Shown one piece after another: positions 55,622 to 64,000 of a stretch of 64,000 bases of DNA; position 1 is the first letter of the stretch, and each line of letters opens with the position of its first letter. Source of the stretch: Symbiodinium natans (lineage: Eukaryota > Sar > Dinophyceae > Suessiales > Symbiodiniaceae); NCBI GenBank assembly GCA_905221605.1, contig CAJNDS010002558.1:139001-203000 (forward strand). Reading direction: 5' to 3'. Below the pieces are notes generated by a model. It had not been told where the DNA came from, ran no database searches, and worked only from the letters and a program-made list of their open reading frames with translations. The translations under genes and the position numbers were made by a program.

Positions 55622-56040
55622 TTGGTCCCTGACCGACAAATTCGTGGATCGCTCTTTCGCGAAATGGACAATCACAAATCGCGAGGATCACCTTCGAGGC
55701 AAGGTTCTCCGAGGAAAAATTGGTCCACGTCTAAGGCCCTTCCGCGCGAACTGAACTTCAGACTTAATAAGCTTAATAAGCTTAATAAGCTTAATAAGGT
55801 TTCCACCTATACGGGTGGGCGGCACTTACCAGCATTGGTCTCTGACCTAACCCTATGCTCCCAGGAACCTCAGATCTAGGTTGCTAGAACCCCATAGGAC
55901 AAGAAGAAAGAGGCCCCTGGAAGTATGGGGTAAGTCACCGTAAAAGCCATCCTAAACCCTAAACCCTAAAACCTAAACCCTAAAGGGCCTTCCGTGGATG
56001 CAGACACACAAATCTCAAAAATGAGACAAGCAAAGATCGT

Positions 56041-56228
56041 AGGGTTCTTTAGGGAGTTTCCTGGAGGTAGGTACCTGTGGAACCTTAGAGAAGCCTAGGG
56101 AGCCTTAGGGGTTTAGGGTTTAGGGTTTAGGGTTTAGGGTTTAGGGTTTAGGGTTTAGGGTTTAGGGTTTAGGGAGGAACCTTGGGTAACATAGCCCCCC
56201 CTTGAACCCCTCCTCCCTGAAGAACCCT
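56041..56228. mobile_element. Inverted-repeat element, family AGGGTTCTTYAGGGAG (copy 2), carrying a telomere-like array
   Basis: AGGGTTCTTTAGGGAG at the left is mirrored by CTCCCTGAAGAACCCT at the right, and CCCCCCCTTGAACCCCTCCT near the right end matches copy 1. About nine TTTAGGG units (56108-56173) lie inside. Confidence 0.7.
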
Positions 56229-56307
56229 CTAGACGAGCTACCAGGCTGTCAGCAGCTATCATGACTTCGGGGTTCAGCCCCCGGGTTTCGACAGGCTCCT
56301 TGCTTGG

Positions 56308-56705
56308 GTTTAGGGTTTAGGGTTTAGGGTTTAGGGTTTAGGGTTTAGGGTTTAGGGTTTAGGGTTTAGGGTTAGGGTTTAGGGTTTAGGGTTTAGGGTT
56401 TAGGGTTTAGGGTTAAGGGTTTAGGGTTTAGGGTTTAGGGTTTTTAGGGTTTAGGGTTAGGGTTTAGGGTTTAGGGTTTAGGGTTTAGGGTTTAGGGTTT
56501 AGGGTTTAGGGTTTAGGGTTTAGGGTTTAGGGTTTAGGGTTTAGGGTTTAAGGTTTAGGGTTTAGGGTTTAGGGTTTAGGGTTTAGGGTTTGGGGTTTAG
56601 CGTTTAGGGTTTAGGGTTTAGGGTTGAGGGTTGAGGGTTGAGGGTTTAGGGTTTAGGGTCTAGGAGTTTAGGGGTTTAGGGGTTTAGGGGTTTAGGAGTT
56701 TAGGG
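56308..56705 (+). repeat. Long (TTTAGGG)n array
   Basis: The longest array in the window, about 55 units, with TTAGGG, TTAAGGG, TTTTTAGGG, TTGAGGG and TTTAGGGG variants, the last three mostly near the right end. Confidence 0.97.
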
Positions 56706-56729
56706 TTTGTAGTCCAGAGTTTTGAGCAC

Positions 56730-56890
56730 CTCTAAGGGTAGTTACATGGTCCCTTAGTACCGGCCCTTATAAGGGGACCCCGTGTATACCCCTTACATAA
56801 TATACCCTATACAAACTAGGGGCCCATACGTCAAAACCCTTTAAGGGAGGTAAGGGATCATATTAAGGGCTCATGTAACTACCCTTAGAG
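56730..56890. mobile_element. Inverted-repeat element, family CTCTAAGGGTAGTTACATG
   Basis: CTCTAAGGGTAGTTACATG is repeated exactly in inverse at the right end (CATGTAACTACCCTTAGAG), giving 161 bp with 19 bp perfect terminal repeats. A diverged relative lies at about 57231-57345. Confidence 0.85.
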
Positions 56891-57230
56891 CACAGGCAAA
56901 AAGGAAGCCCTATCATCATCCTAGTGCGAAGTGAGGGACCCCTAAACCCTAAAACCTAAACCCTAAAGCCTAAATCCTCAGTATCTCTTGGGCACCCCTA
57001 CCTGATGGCTCCAATGTGGTTCCTAAACCCTAAACCCCAACCCTTAAACCCCTAGATCCTTTTTAGGTTGGTGAAAGGAGGATAGAATATCCTGCACTCA
57101 AAAAATGCCACAGTAGGAGCCCACGGGGTGACACAATCATCTTCGCAGCTGCAGGCCACTGACATGGGTGTAGGTCTGTCGGCTGAATTCTTAGGGTTTA
57201 AGGTTTAGGGTTTAGGGTTTAGGGTTTAGG

Positions 57231-57345
57231 GTAGCATGGCCCCTTAGTATGTGCCCTGACTGGGGAATCCTGCCTTATCTATCTACCACGAGCCCATGCT
57301 TCAGAAACCTTCAGAAAAGTTAAGGGACCATACTTAGATGAATAT
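57231..57345. mobile_element. Diverged relative of the 56730 element
   Basis: GGGTAGCATGGCCCCTTAGT with ATGTGCCC at the left, and AAGTTAAGGGACCATACTTA at the right, match the subterminal parts of the 56730 element. The outermost ends are lost. Confidence 0.45.
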
Positions 57346-58630
57346 TTCGAGCCCGAGATCGAGCTTGTGCTACACCCTATCCACCCTGCGTCTACTAAAC
57401 CAGCCCATAAACCCCAAGAAGCCCCAAAACCCAAAGCAACCCTAAACCCTTAAACCCTAACCCTTAACGGTTTCGGGCTTAGGGGGTTTAGGGTTTAGAG
57501 CTCAGGGTCGAGAGGGTTTGGGGTTTAGAGGGCTGAGGGTTTAAGGCTTCTTGGGCTTAAGGGGTTTTAGGGGGGATAGGGTTTAGGGCTTAGGGTTGAG
57601 ATGGTTTGGTGTTTGGGGTTTCGGCTCCCGGGGCCTTGGCGTCTGGGCGCTAGACCTTCTCAGGTCTAAACTACTGGGCCCTGGCGGCAGTTTCCTGGGG
57701 ATTTGGGGTTTAGGCTCTAGGGTTTAAGGTTTAGGGTCTAGGCTTCTATGTGCCTCAGGCTGCGCCATGGAAATCCACCCTTCCTGAGGCGATTTGGAAT
57801 GTCTGCAACACAACATTTTTGAAAGGTTGTGCTACAGACACAGTGAAACGCCACATTTAAGGTAAACGACCGACAAACTACTTCTTTTGTTAGGGCGGTT
57901 CCCTTGATGCAAGGCCCAGTGAAGATATGATGTGGGTTTAGGGTTTAGGGTTTCGGGGTGCCGCCGTGTAGTTTGTGGCGCGGCTAAGGGCCCAGGGCAG
58001 AGGAGTCCTTGGGTTTCGAAGCCCTGCCAGCGACTCCACTGATCTACAATGTGAAATTTCGAGGGCTTTCTTAACTCGAAGCCCTAAATCCTAAAACCCT
58101 ACACCCTACACTCTTAGAAACGCTTTAGTATCTGCTTCCAGACCGTCTTCTTCGAAGCCGGAACACGAAGAAAGGCGCTAGATTTTTCCAGTATGTTTCC
58201 TTTGCTTAGCAACCAAAGGTTCTAAAGTTTTCCTTCGCTCAATTTTCAGAATATGTCTAAGATTTGTTCTTGGTGATTGGCGACTCTGTCTCTGGAAACC
58301 TTTAACTCTGTGGACACTAAGTAGGAGATGAGCCCAATTCCTGACCCCAAACCCTGAACTCAAACCCTACAACCAAAATACTTGGGCCCTGGAAATCAAA
58401 AAGAAAATCAGAAGGGCGTGAATGGTAATGTCACCTTTTGTGCCCATACCGTCCTTGCAAAAAAAGTGTCCAGGCAAGAGAAGCCTGCCTACTGACTCGC
58501 AGGATCTGAGGTCAGGTTCTTGGGGCCCATGGGGCCCATATGGCATGATGCACGTAGGTCATCCTTGTATGTGGGGCTGTTCCGGTTAGATGAAGGCAGT
58601 TGTTGCATGGAAACACGGGGCCCCGAGGCC
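57346..58630. other. Spacer, no supported gene
   Basis: Degenerate telomere-like DNA (57410-57760) is followed by more unique sequence. A 61-codon minus-strand frame at 58178-58363 has no splice or domain support. Confidence 0.35.
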
Positions 58631-58639
58631 CGGCCGAAA

Positions 58640-58755
58640 TCCTGGAAAAATCTAGCATTTACCCGGAAAAGTCTAGCTTTTACCCGGGAAAGTCTAGCAT
58701 TTGCCCGGAAAAGTTTAGCTTTTACTCGGAAAAGTCTAGTTTTTTGCCAGCCTTG
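58640..58755 (+). repeat. About 24 bp tandem repeat, five copies
   Basis: The unit resembles CCCGGAAAAGTCTAGCTTTTA, five copies in a row, with further lone copies of GAAAAGTCTAG at about 58887 and 59258. ATGGAAACACGGGGCCCCGA is duplicated at about 58607 and 58860. Confidence 0.88.
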
Positions 58756-59508
58756 GCATGGAAAGGCTTAGCCCGGCTCAAGAAAACACCTTCGAGAGCA
58801 TGGGATTGGACGTGGTGAAAGAAAAGTTCAGCGCTCCGTTTAGATTGAGGCATAGGTTGTATGGAAACACGGGGCCCCGAGGCTCGGAAAAGTCTAGTTT
58901 TTGCTCAGCCCGAAAAGCCACTTGGGGGGGTGTCCAATCCCAAACACAATAAGACCTGAACCCGAAAAGCCTTGATCAACAACCGTTCCGAGTGCGATGT
59001 CGGGGTGTCCAATCCGAAACACGCTAAACCCTGAACCCGAAAAGTCTTGAAAACAACTGACGCACTAAACCCTAAACACCTCTAACAGTACACTAGCCCT
59101 GAACCTGAAGACTAAAACTTCAGCTATCCAAATTACAGACATCCCTGAACCCTGTTCGGCAGCAACATCCTAACCCATGACAAGGTAGTGAGCCCCAACC
59201 CCTTAAACCCGAAACCACAGTCTTGATGGCCAGGAAATATCAGCAATTCAGCGAATGAAAAGTCTAGTTTTTTCTAGCTTTTTCTAGTTTTCTCTAGCCG
59301 ACCAGCAAACGGTGCTCGGGGCTAGATTTTCCTAGATTTTTACCTTGGCTCCGAAAATGATGGCCACGAAGCGACCTCGAAAATGTATCAATGATACACC
59401 CTACTGCACGACTCGAAAACTCTGCCCCAATGCCCTGCGCGCTAGACTCCCCCCCCGCCCCCCCCATAGCCGAAGCTCAGGATCGGGACAACGTGGGGAA
59501 CTGGCGTC

Positions 59509-59632
59509 TACAGGGTGGGGCCCCCTTACTATACTAACTGTAGTTAAGGGACTTCTAACCTAACTTAGGGTCCTTATAACCCAATTTAGGGCCCTTATAA
59601 CTCTACTTATAACTAGGGGGCCCCACCCTGTA
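59509..59632. mobile_element. Inverted-repeat element, family TACAGGGTGGGGCCCC (copy 2)
   Basis: 124 bp, same ends and interior as the 51211-51336 copy but in opposite orientation. Confidence 0.85.
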
Positions 59633-59693
59633 GGAGAGGTTGTTAATGAGTCTGGTTTCGGTGTACGTTCGGAGGATAGAACTGAGGAGTTGT

Positions 59694-59752
59694 TTAGGGT
59701 TTAGGGTTTAGGGTTTAGGGTTTAGGGTTTAGGGTTCAGGGTTTAGGGTTTG
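59694..59752 (+). repeat. (TTTAGGG)n array
   Basis: About eight units, one TTCAGGG. Confidence 0.95.
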
Positions 59753-59905
59753 CACTTGGGACACAGGCCTTTGGCCACGTGGCCACATGACCATGTAGCC
59801 ACGTAGCTACTCGTTCGTCGCCTTTGGGTCCTGTACCCTAAAAGCCCTTGAAGACCTAAAACCTGCCCTAGAAACCTAAGGACCCTAAGAACTCCTTGGC
59901 TTGGG

Positions 59906-60032
59906 GTTTAGGGTTTAGGGTTTAGGGTTTAGGGTTTAGGGTTTAGGGTTTAGGGTTTAGGGTTTAGGGTTTAGGGTTTAGGGTTTAGGGTTTAGGGTTT
60001 AGGGTTTAGGATTTAGGATTTAGGGTTTAGGG
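59906..60032 (+). repeat. (TTTAGGG)n array
   Basis: About 17 units. It abuts the coding-like island at 60035 on its right. Confidence 0.97.
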
Positions 60033-60039
60033 CACTGTG

Positions 60040-60375
60040 AAAAGCAGTCCAGCTCGCGGTAACAGTACGGCAGAATCACCGCCGCTTGGGGGTAGGCATG
60101 ACACAAGTAGCGGAACGCGGCCGGCTTCATCTCGGAAGCGGGCCCGATGCTTGCGTGCGAGTGCTCGCCGCTTGGAAGCTCAAAGCGCGGGCTGCCCCAT
60201 ACCACAGTCCCCACGCGCTCTGGAGCTAGTCTGAGTCGCCGAAAATGCATCCACGCCATCGTGGAAGACCGCTCCGAGCTCTTCCAAGACCTTGACCCGG
60301 TCCTCGAGAGTCAGGAAGGCGAAGTCGGTCACCAGCCAAGTCTGCAACGGAAGAGCGGCCATACCTGACTTGAAC
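60040..60375 (-). CDS. Coding-like island, one or two exons
   Basis: After the acceptor ATTGTGCAG (about 60376) the minus strand reads FKSGMAALPLQTWLVTDFAF and LTLEDRVKVLEELGAVFHDG. A different frame lower down reads FELPSGEHSHASIGPASEMK and PAAFRYLCHAYPQAAVILPY with CYRELDCFS, then a GTGCCC donor-like site leading straight into CCCTAAA repeats. The two frames need a short intron or an indel between about 60250 and 60160. Both halves are strongly protein-like. Family unknown. Confidence 0.5.
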
Positions 60376-60820
60376 TGCACAATCGGAATGTCGGACTAGC
60401 AAGTGCAAGTTTGTTCACACTATGTCGCGCAACCACGACACCTCTCGTTTGCCTCGGGCGGCACGGCGAAGTGAGTAAAAGGGCGCATGAATATACGTAT
60501 TATAAGCCCTTTTGCGTGCAGCAGCAAAGAGCCCAAAAACAACTTGGGTAAATGGGAGCAACCACATGCCCTGGGGCCCTAACTGGAAACCCTGAACCCT
60601 AAACCTAAACCTTCAACCCCTGTCCCTAAATACCCTAAACCCTCAACCCCAATCTCTACACCGTGAACCCTAAACCCCAAAGCCCGAAACTCCAAGCCCC
60701 AAACGCGGAAAAACCACCCAAAAAAGCCCCAAAAACTAAACCCTCAACCCTAATCTCTAAGCCCTAAACCCAAACGCCCAAACCCCCAAAAAACCCCAAG
60801 AACTCACGAAAAGCCAGCCC
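60376..60820. other. Spacer grading into degenerate CCCTAAA
   Basis: No gene. AACCCTAATCTCTA-like motifs alternate with CCAAAAACC. Confidence 0.35.
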
Positions 60821-60821
60821 C

Positions 60822-60915
60822 TGAACCCTAAACCCTAAACCCTAAACCCTAAACCCTAAACCCTAAACCCTAAACCCTAAACCCTAAACCCTAAACCCTA
60901 AACCCTAAACCCCCA
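60822..60915 (-). repeat. (CCCTAAA)n array
   Basis: About 13 perfect units, with an oppositely oriented TTTAGGG array 100 bp further on. Confidence 0.97.
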
Positions 60916-61013
60916 AAGAGCCCCCCAAGAACTCCCAAGAACTCCCAAAAAGCAATTCCTCGGGATGCCCGTAGCTGCCTAGAGTGGTCTCTCGGAGCCT
61001 TGCGAGCCTTGCA

Positions 61014-61090
61014 AGGGTTTAGGGTTTAGGGTTTAGGGTTTAGGGTTTAGGGTTTAGGGTTTAGGGTTTAGGGTTTAGGGTTTCGGGTTG
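61014..61090 (+). repeat. (TTTAGGG)n array
   Basis: About ten units. Confidence 0.96.
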
Positions 61091-61330
61091 AGGGGTTGGG
61101 GCGTTGAGGGCTTTAGGGGTTCAGGATATAGGTTTTCGTGTGGTCGGGTTTAGGGTCTTCCCCCCCCCCCCTACCGAGAAAGGGTTTAGGGTTTAGGGTT
61201 TAGGGTCTAGGGTTTAGGGTTTAGGGTTGAGGGTTTAGGGTACCCTAAACGCTACGAACCCGAAGCCCTAAACCTCTGGAGGCCGCCGAAGGTTCCGATG
61301 TGCCTCGCGTTTCAGGTGTCCAAGTGGCCT

Positions 61331-61430
61331 TGGGGTTTAGGGTTTAGGGTTTAGGGTTTAGGGTCTAGGGTCTAGGGTTTAGGGTTTAGGGTTTAGGGTT
61401 TAGGGTTTAGGGTTTAGGGTTTAGGGTCTC
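61331..61430 (+). repeat. (TTTAGGG)n array
   Basis: About 14 units, two of them TCTAGGG. Confidence 0.96.
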
Positions 61431-61447
61431 CCTCTAGGCATGTTTTA

Positions 61448-61567
61448 CATGTGGGGTGGTTGTCAGAGTCAAAATTCTGATCCCTTTTTGGCGTACCCTA
61501 AATAATCGGTGCCGTATTCGAGTAGGGATCCAAAAAGGGGCCAGAATTTTGCCAACCAGCCCATGTG
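61448..61567. mobile_element. Inverted-repeat element, family GGGTGGTTGTCA (copy 2)
   Basis: CATGTGGGGTGGTTGTCAG at the left loosely mirrors TTGCCAACCAGCCCATGTG at the right. The interior CTGATCCCTTTTTGGCGTAC and GGTGCCGTATTCGAGTAGGG matches the nested copy at 42074-42184. Confidence 0.7.
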
Positions 61568-61694
61568 AGATTGGGATGGCTTTGTCCCGGTTTGGGCTGG
61601 CCGCGCTTTGGTTCGGGCGAGGGTCTCTTCACCCCCAAAGGTACTTCCATCCCCCCCCCACTACCAGCCTACAGGTCTTAGGTTTTAGGGCGTC

Positions 61695-61827
61695 GGGTCC
61701 CTTAGCTTTGGAGTAGACCCTGGAGAAAAAAGTATATACTTTTTGGGTAATAAGTAGCAATAATAGGAACCCAGAACAAAAAAGTATTAAAGTATAGTAC
61801 TCCAAAGCCCAGGTCCCTATAACTATA
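61695..61827. mobile_element. Inverted-repeat element, family CTTTGGAGTA (copy 3)
   Basis: GGGTCCCTTAGCTTTGGAGT with AG is mirrored by AGTACTCCAAAGCCCAGGTC with CC, about 133 bp. The interior AGTATATACTTTT and CCCAGAACAAAAAAGTATTA match 51668-51775. Confidence 0.75.
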
Positions 61828-61912
61828 GCACCCTGCTCTCTCTCCCAAACAACAGACCTAATCCCCAAGAGAATTGGGATCCCCCCGAAATGGACTTCAA
61901 GGCATGACGTAG

Positions 61913-62033
61913 ACTTAGCGGCCCAGTAAGCACATAAGAACAAGGCTACCCTTTTTTTGGTTGGTTACTTTATATAATTTTCAGGGAACCCAGAAGCAAC
62001 AAAAGGGTACAGGGTCCTACTGGGCTACTAAGC
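61913..62033. mobile_element. Inverted-repeat element, family GCTTAGTAGCCCAGTA
   Basis: ACTTAGCGGCCCAGTA at the left mirrors TACTGGGCTACTAAGC at the right (14 of 16), 121 bp. Only one copy is seen here. Confidence 0.55.
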
Positions 62034-62052
62034 AGGTCAACCACCAGATGCG

Positions 62053-62108
62053 AAGAACCCTAAACCCTAAACCCTAAACCCTAAACCCTAAACCCTAAAC
62101 CCTAAACC
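62053..62108 (-). repeat. (CCCTAAA)n array
   Basis: About eight units. Confidence 0.95.
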
Positions 62109-62540
62109 ATCTCATGGTTGACATCACAAAGCTTGCAACACGGAGAGGGGCCTCATCCGTTCACGCTCCAGCCGCCAATCTTAGCGGATCAAGGTTTTGT
62201 GGGAGGCCAGGATAGAGCACGCACTAGCTTGCTCTAAGTGATCTTAAAGAGGTTGGCCTAAGTGTTGTTAAAGGGCTTGAAGAAAACCGGATATGGGAGT
62301 TCCCCAACCAAAGGGCCCCATCTCCAACTAGGGCGGAATCCACTTTTAAGAGAGCCCCTGGACCTAATCCCTCGCAAGCCACCACCACATTCGGGCAGCC
62401 CAAACCCTTAAACCCTTAAACCCTAAACCCTAAACTCAAAGTTTACCGGCGTGGCTTTGAAAGTTTCGAGCAGCTGAAACTGATGAATCGTTCCATCAGG
62501 CCGTCGAGAGAGCAGCGCACCTCAGTCTAGGCCATTGACA

Positions 62541-62662
62541 GGGGTTTAGGGGTTTAGGGGTTTAGGGGTTTAGGGGTTTAGGGGTTTAGGGGTTTAGGGG
62601 TTTAGGGGCTTAGGGGTTTAGGGGTTTAGAGGTTTAGAGGTTTAGAGGTTTAGGGGTTTAGG
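62541..62662 (+). repeat. Array homogenised for TTTAGGGG
   Basis: About 15 eight-base TTTAGGGG units with a few TTTAGAGG near the right end. Confidence 0.95.
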
Positions 62663-64000
62663 AAGTAAAGATGGCTCTTTTGGGTCTTCTTGAAGATGTG
62701 CCCCCCTGTGCCCCCCCCTGTGCGGTCCTGTGCCCCGCTGTGCTGAGCTGTGCTGCCACTGCGTCATTTCATGGCAAGGCATACGCAAGTTCCTGAACCC
62801 TAAGCCATCAACCCTGAAGCCGAAACTGGTTCTATGTAGAACCCTACTTCTACTGGGACAAAACAACCCTAGACCCTAAACCCGAAACACTTCAGCCATT
62901 ATGTTGAAATCGTTGAGGGTTGAGTGCTCCTGGTATGAAACCCCTCAACCCTGGAGCCCGAGCCCTTGCGCGAATCTGAGCCCCAACCCCAAAGAACACT
63001 GAAACCCTAAACCCGCAAGGTTTAGGGCCTAGGGTTGAAAGCTCAGGGGTTTTCGGGGTTTGGGGGTATTAAGGTTCAATTGGGGTTTAGGGGGGGGGGG
63101 GGTCCTGTTTTTTGGGATGAGCGATTGGGGCAAAGTCGAAAGCCTCAACCTCGCTGAGTTTAGGTTTGGGCGCTCCACATTCTCGACCCCCCCGCCTCCA
63201 CCCTGACTGACCACCCTAAAACCACCACAGGGGGGGAGAGGAAACAAAGTGAAAACCCCAAACCCCAAACCCTAAACCCTGAACCCTAAACCCTTCTGTC
63301 ACTCGTGCAGGTGGGGCTCGTTTGGCTCAGAATCCTGGCAGGAAGCTGATCGCACTGTTTGCCCAATGAGCTTTCGCGAGCCCTCGTCACTGGTCCCGGG
63401 GGTAGGGTGTAGGGTACACCCTAAACCCTAAACCCTAAACCCTAAACCCTAAACCCTAACCCTAAACCGTAAACCCTAAACCCTAAACCCCAAACCCCAA
63501 ACCCTAAACCCTAAACCCACAAGAGCGTCGTTGCAGCACATGTCGCTTGCACGTTTCAGGGCAGCAAGAACTAAATCCAAGAGTAACCTCGGGGTTTATG
63601 AGGGCTAGGAATAAAAGGGTGCCCGGTCTTGGTTTAAAGGGGCTCGCAAGGGAACCTAAGCCCCCTCAAAAAAAACAAAGGGTTTAGGGTTTCGGGTTTA
63701 GGGTGTAGGGTTTATGGTTTAGGGTTTAGGGTGGGATGGCTAACTCCGGGATCCTAGATAAGTCGACTTAGTTGATGTCATCTTTGCGGCACCTGGACCT
63801 CTGAACACCACACCGAAACCCTAAACCCCCAAACCCTAGAAACTAAAAAACCTCAACCCTAAACCCTAAACCCTAAACCCTAAACCCTTAACCCTTAGCC
63901 CTGTTTTGTGAGAGCGAAAAGCCCTCTGATCACCCAGGAGACGATGCGGCCGCGTGCCAAGTACCCCAGGCTGGGTTTCAGAAGGGCCCGGGCTTGATAC
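62663..64000. other. Spacer with degenerate repeats to the right edge
   Basis: CCCTAAA runs at 63418-63520 and 63850-63890, TTTAGGG at 63678-63732, and a CCTGTGCCCC minisatellite at about 62698-62760. The segment CTAGGAATAAAAGGGTGCCC is shared, with small changes, with 36880, 41711 and 45032, suggesting a dispersed repeat. No gene supported. Confidence 0.45.

Noticed and set aside
36898-62662. A true chromosome end
   Set aside because: Arrays occur in both orientations, are short, and are separated by unique DNA, so they are internal telomere-like repeats.

Overview
The window looks like nuclear DNA of a eukaryotic alga, most likely a dinoflagellate (about 0.6 confident). Three things point that way: plant/alveolate-type telomere-like repeats (TTTAGGG / CCCTAAA) scattered over both flanks, GC-rich exons split by introns that include probable GC-AG types as well as GT-AG, and a 17 kb stretch in which every gene I can build lies on one strand. 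Nothing is arranged like a bacterial, organellar or viral genome. Exon structures here were read by eye from splice motifs and reading-phase agreement. They are models, not transcript-backed.

Layout. (1) 1-10.7 kb: degenerate telomere-like repeats with isolated GC-rich plus-strand exons of a membrane protein (2.0-5.6 kb), then an 11-copy tandem repeat (7.0-10.15 kb) and a TG/TCTG microsatellite. (2) 10.7-13.6 kb: mostly gene-free, with poly-G, one 125 bp inverted-repeat element and AT-rich DNA. (3) 13.6-30.6 kb: a gene island, all on the minus strand. In transcription order it holds a gene of about 29 exons with very small introns and a possible cysteine-peptidase segment (30.5-25.6 kb), two tandem F-box-like/zinc-finger paralogues (25.6-22.7 kb), a giant fused gene (22.5-15.3 kb), a small RING-finger gene and a 115-residue unknown. 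(4) 31.9-34.35 kb: three tandem-repeat blocks, including a 144 bp alternating satellite. (5) 34.4-64 kb: long telomere-like arrays in both orientations, each array often homogenised for its own unit variant, with short GC-rich exon-like islands and about ten families of short terminal-inverted-repeat elements.

The main object is the fused gene at 15297-22502. Spliced, and with one frameshift discounted, it would encode about 2,300 residues: a RecB/Cas4-type PD-(D/E)XK nuclease, an SF3/D5-like ATPase whose P-loop lysine is replaced by glutamine, a region with two palm-polymerase-like motifs, a cysteine-protease-like domain, a C2H2 zinc finger and a DDE-type transposase. This reads as a self-contained replicating and transposing element, broken in this copy by a one-base shift in an A7 run. 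I do not recognise this combination as a named transposon class. The neighbouring F-box, RING and peptidase genes could be cargo of the same element or ordinary host genes in a one-directional array; the sequence alone does not decide.

The second theme is that telomere-like arrays sit directly against exon edges, and in two cases inside inverted-repeat elements, so these repeats seem to have spread as intron and spacer filler and not only as chromosome ends.
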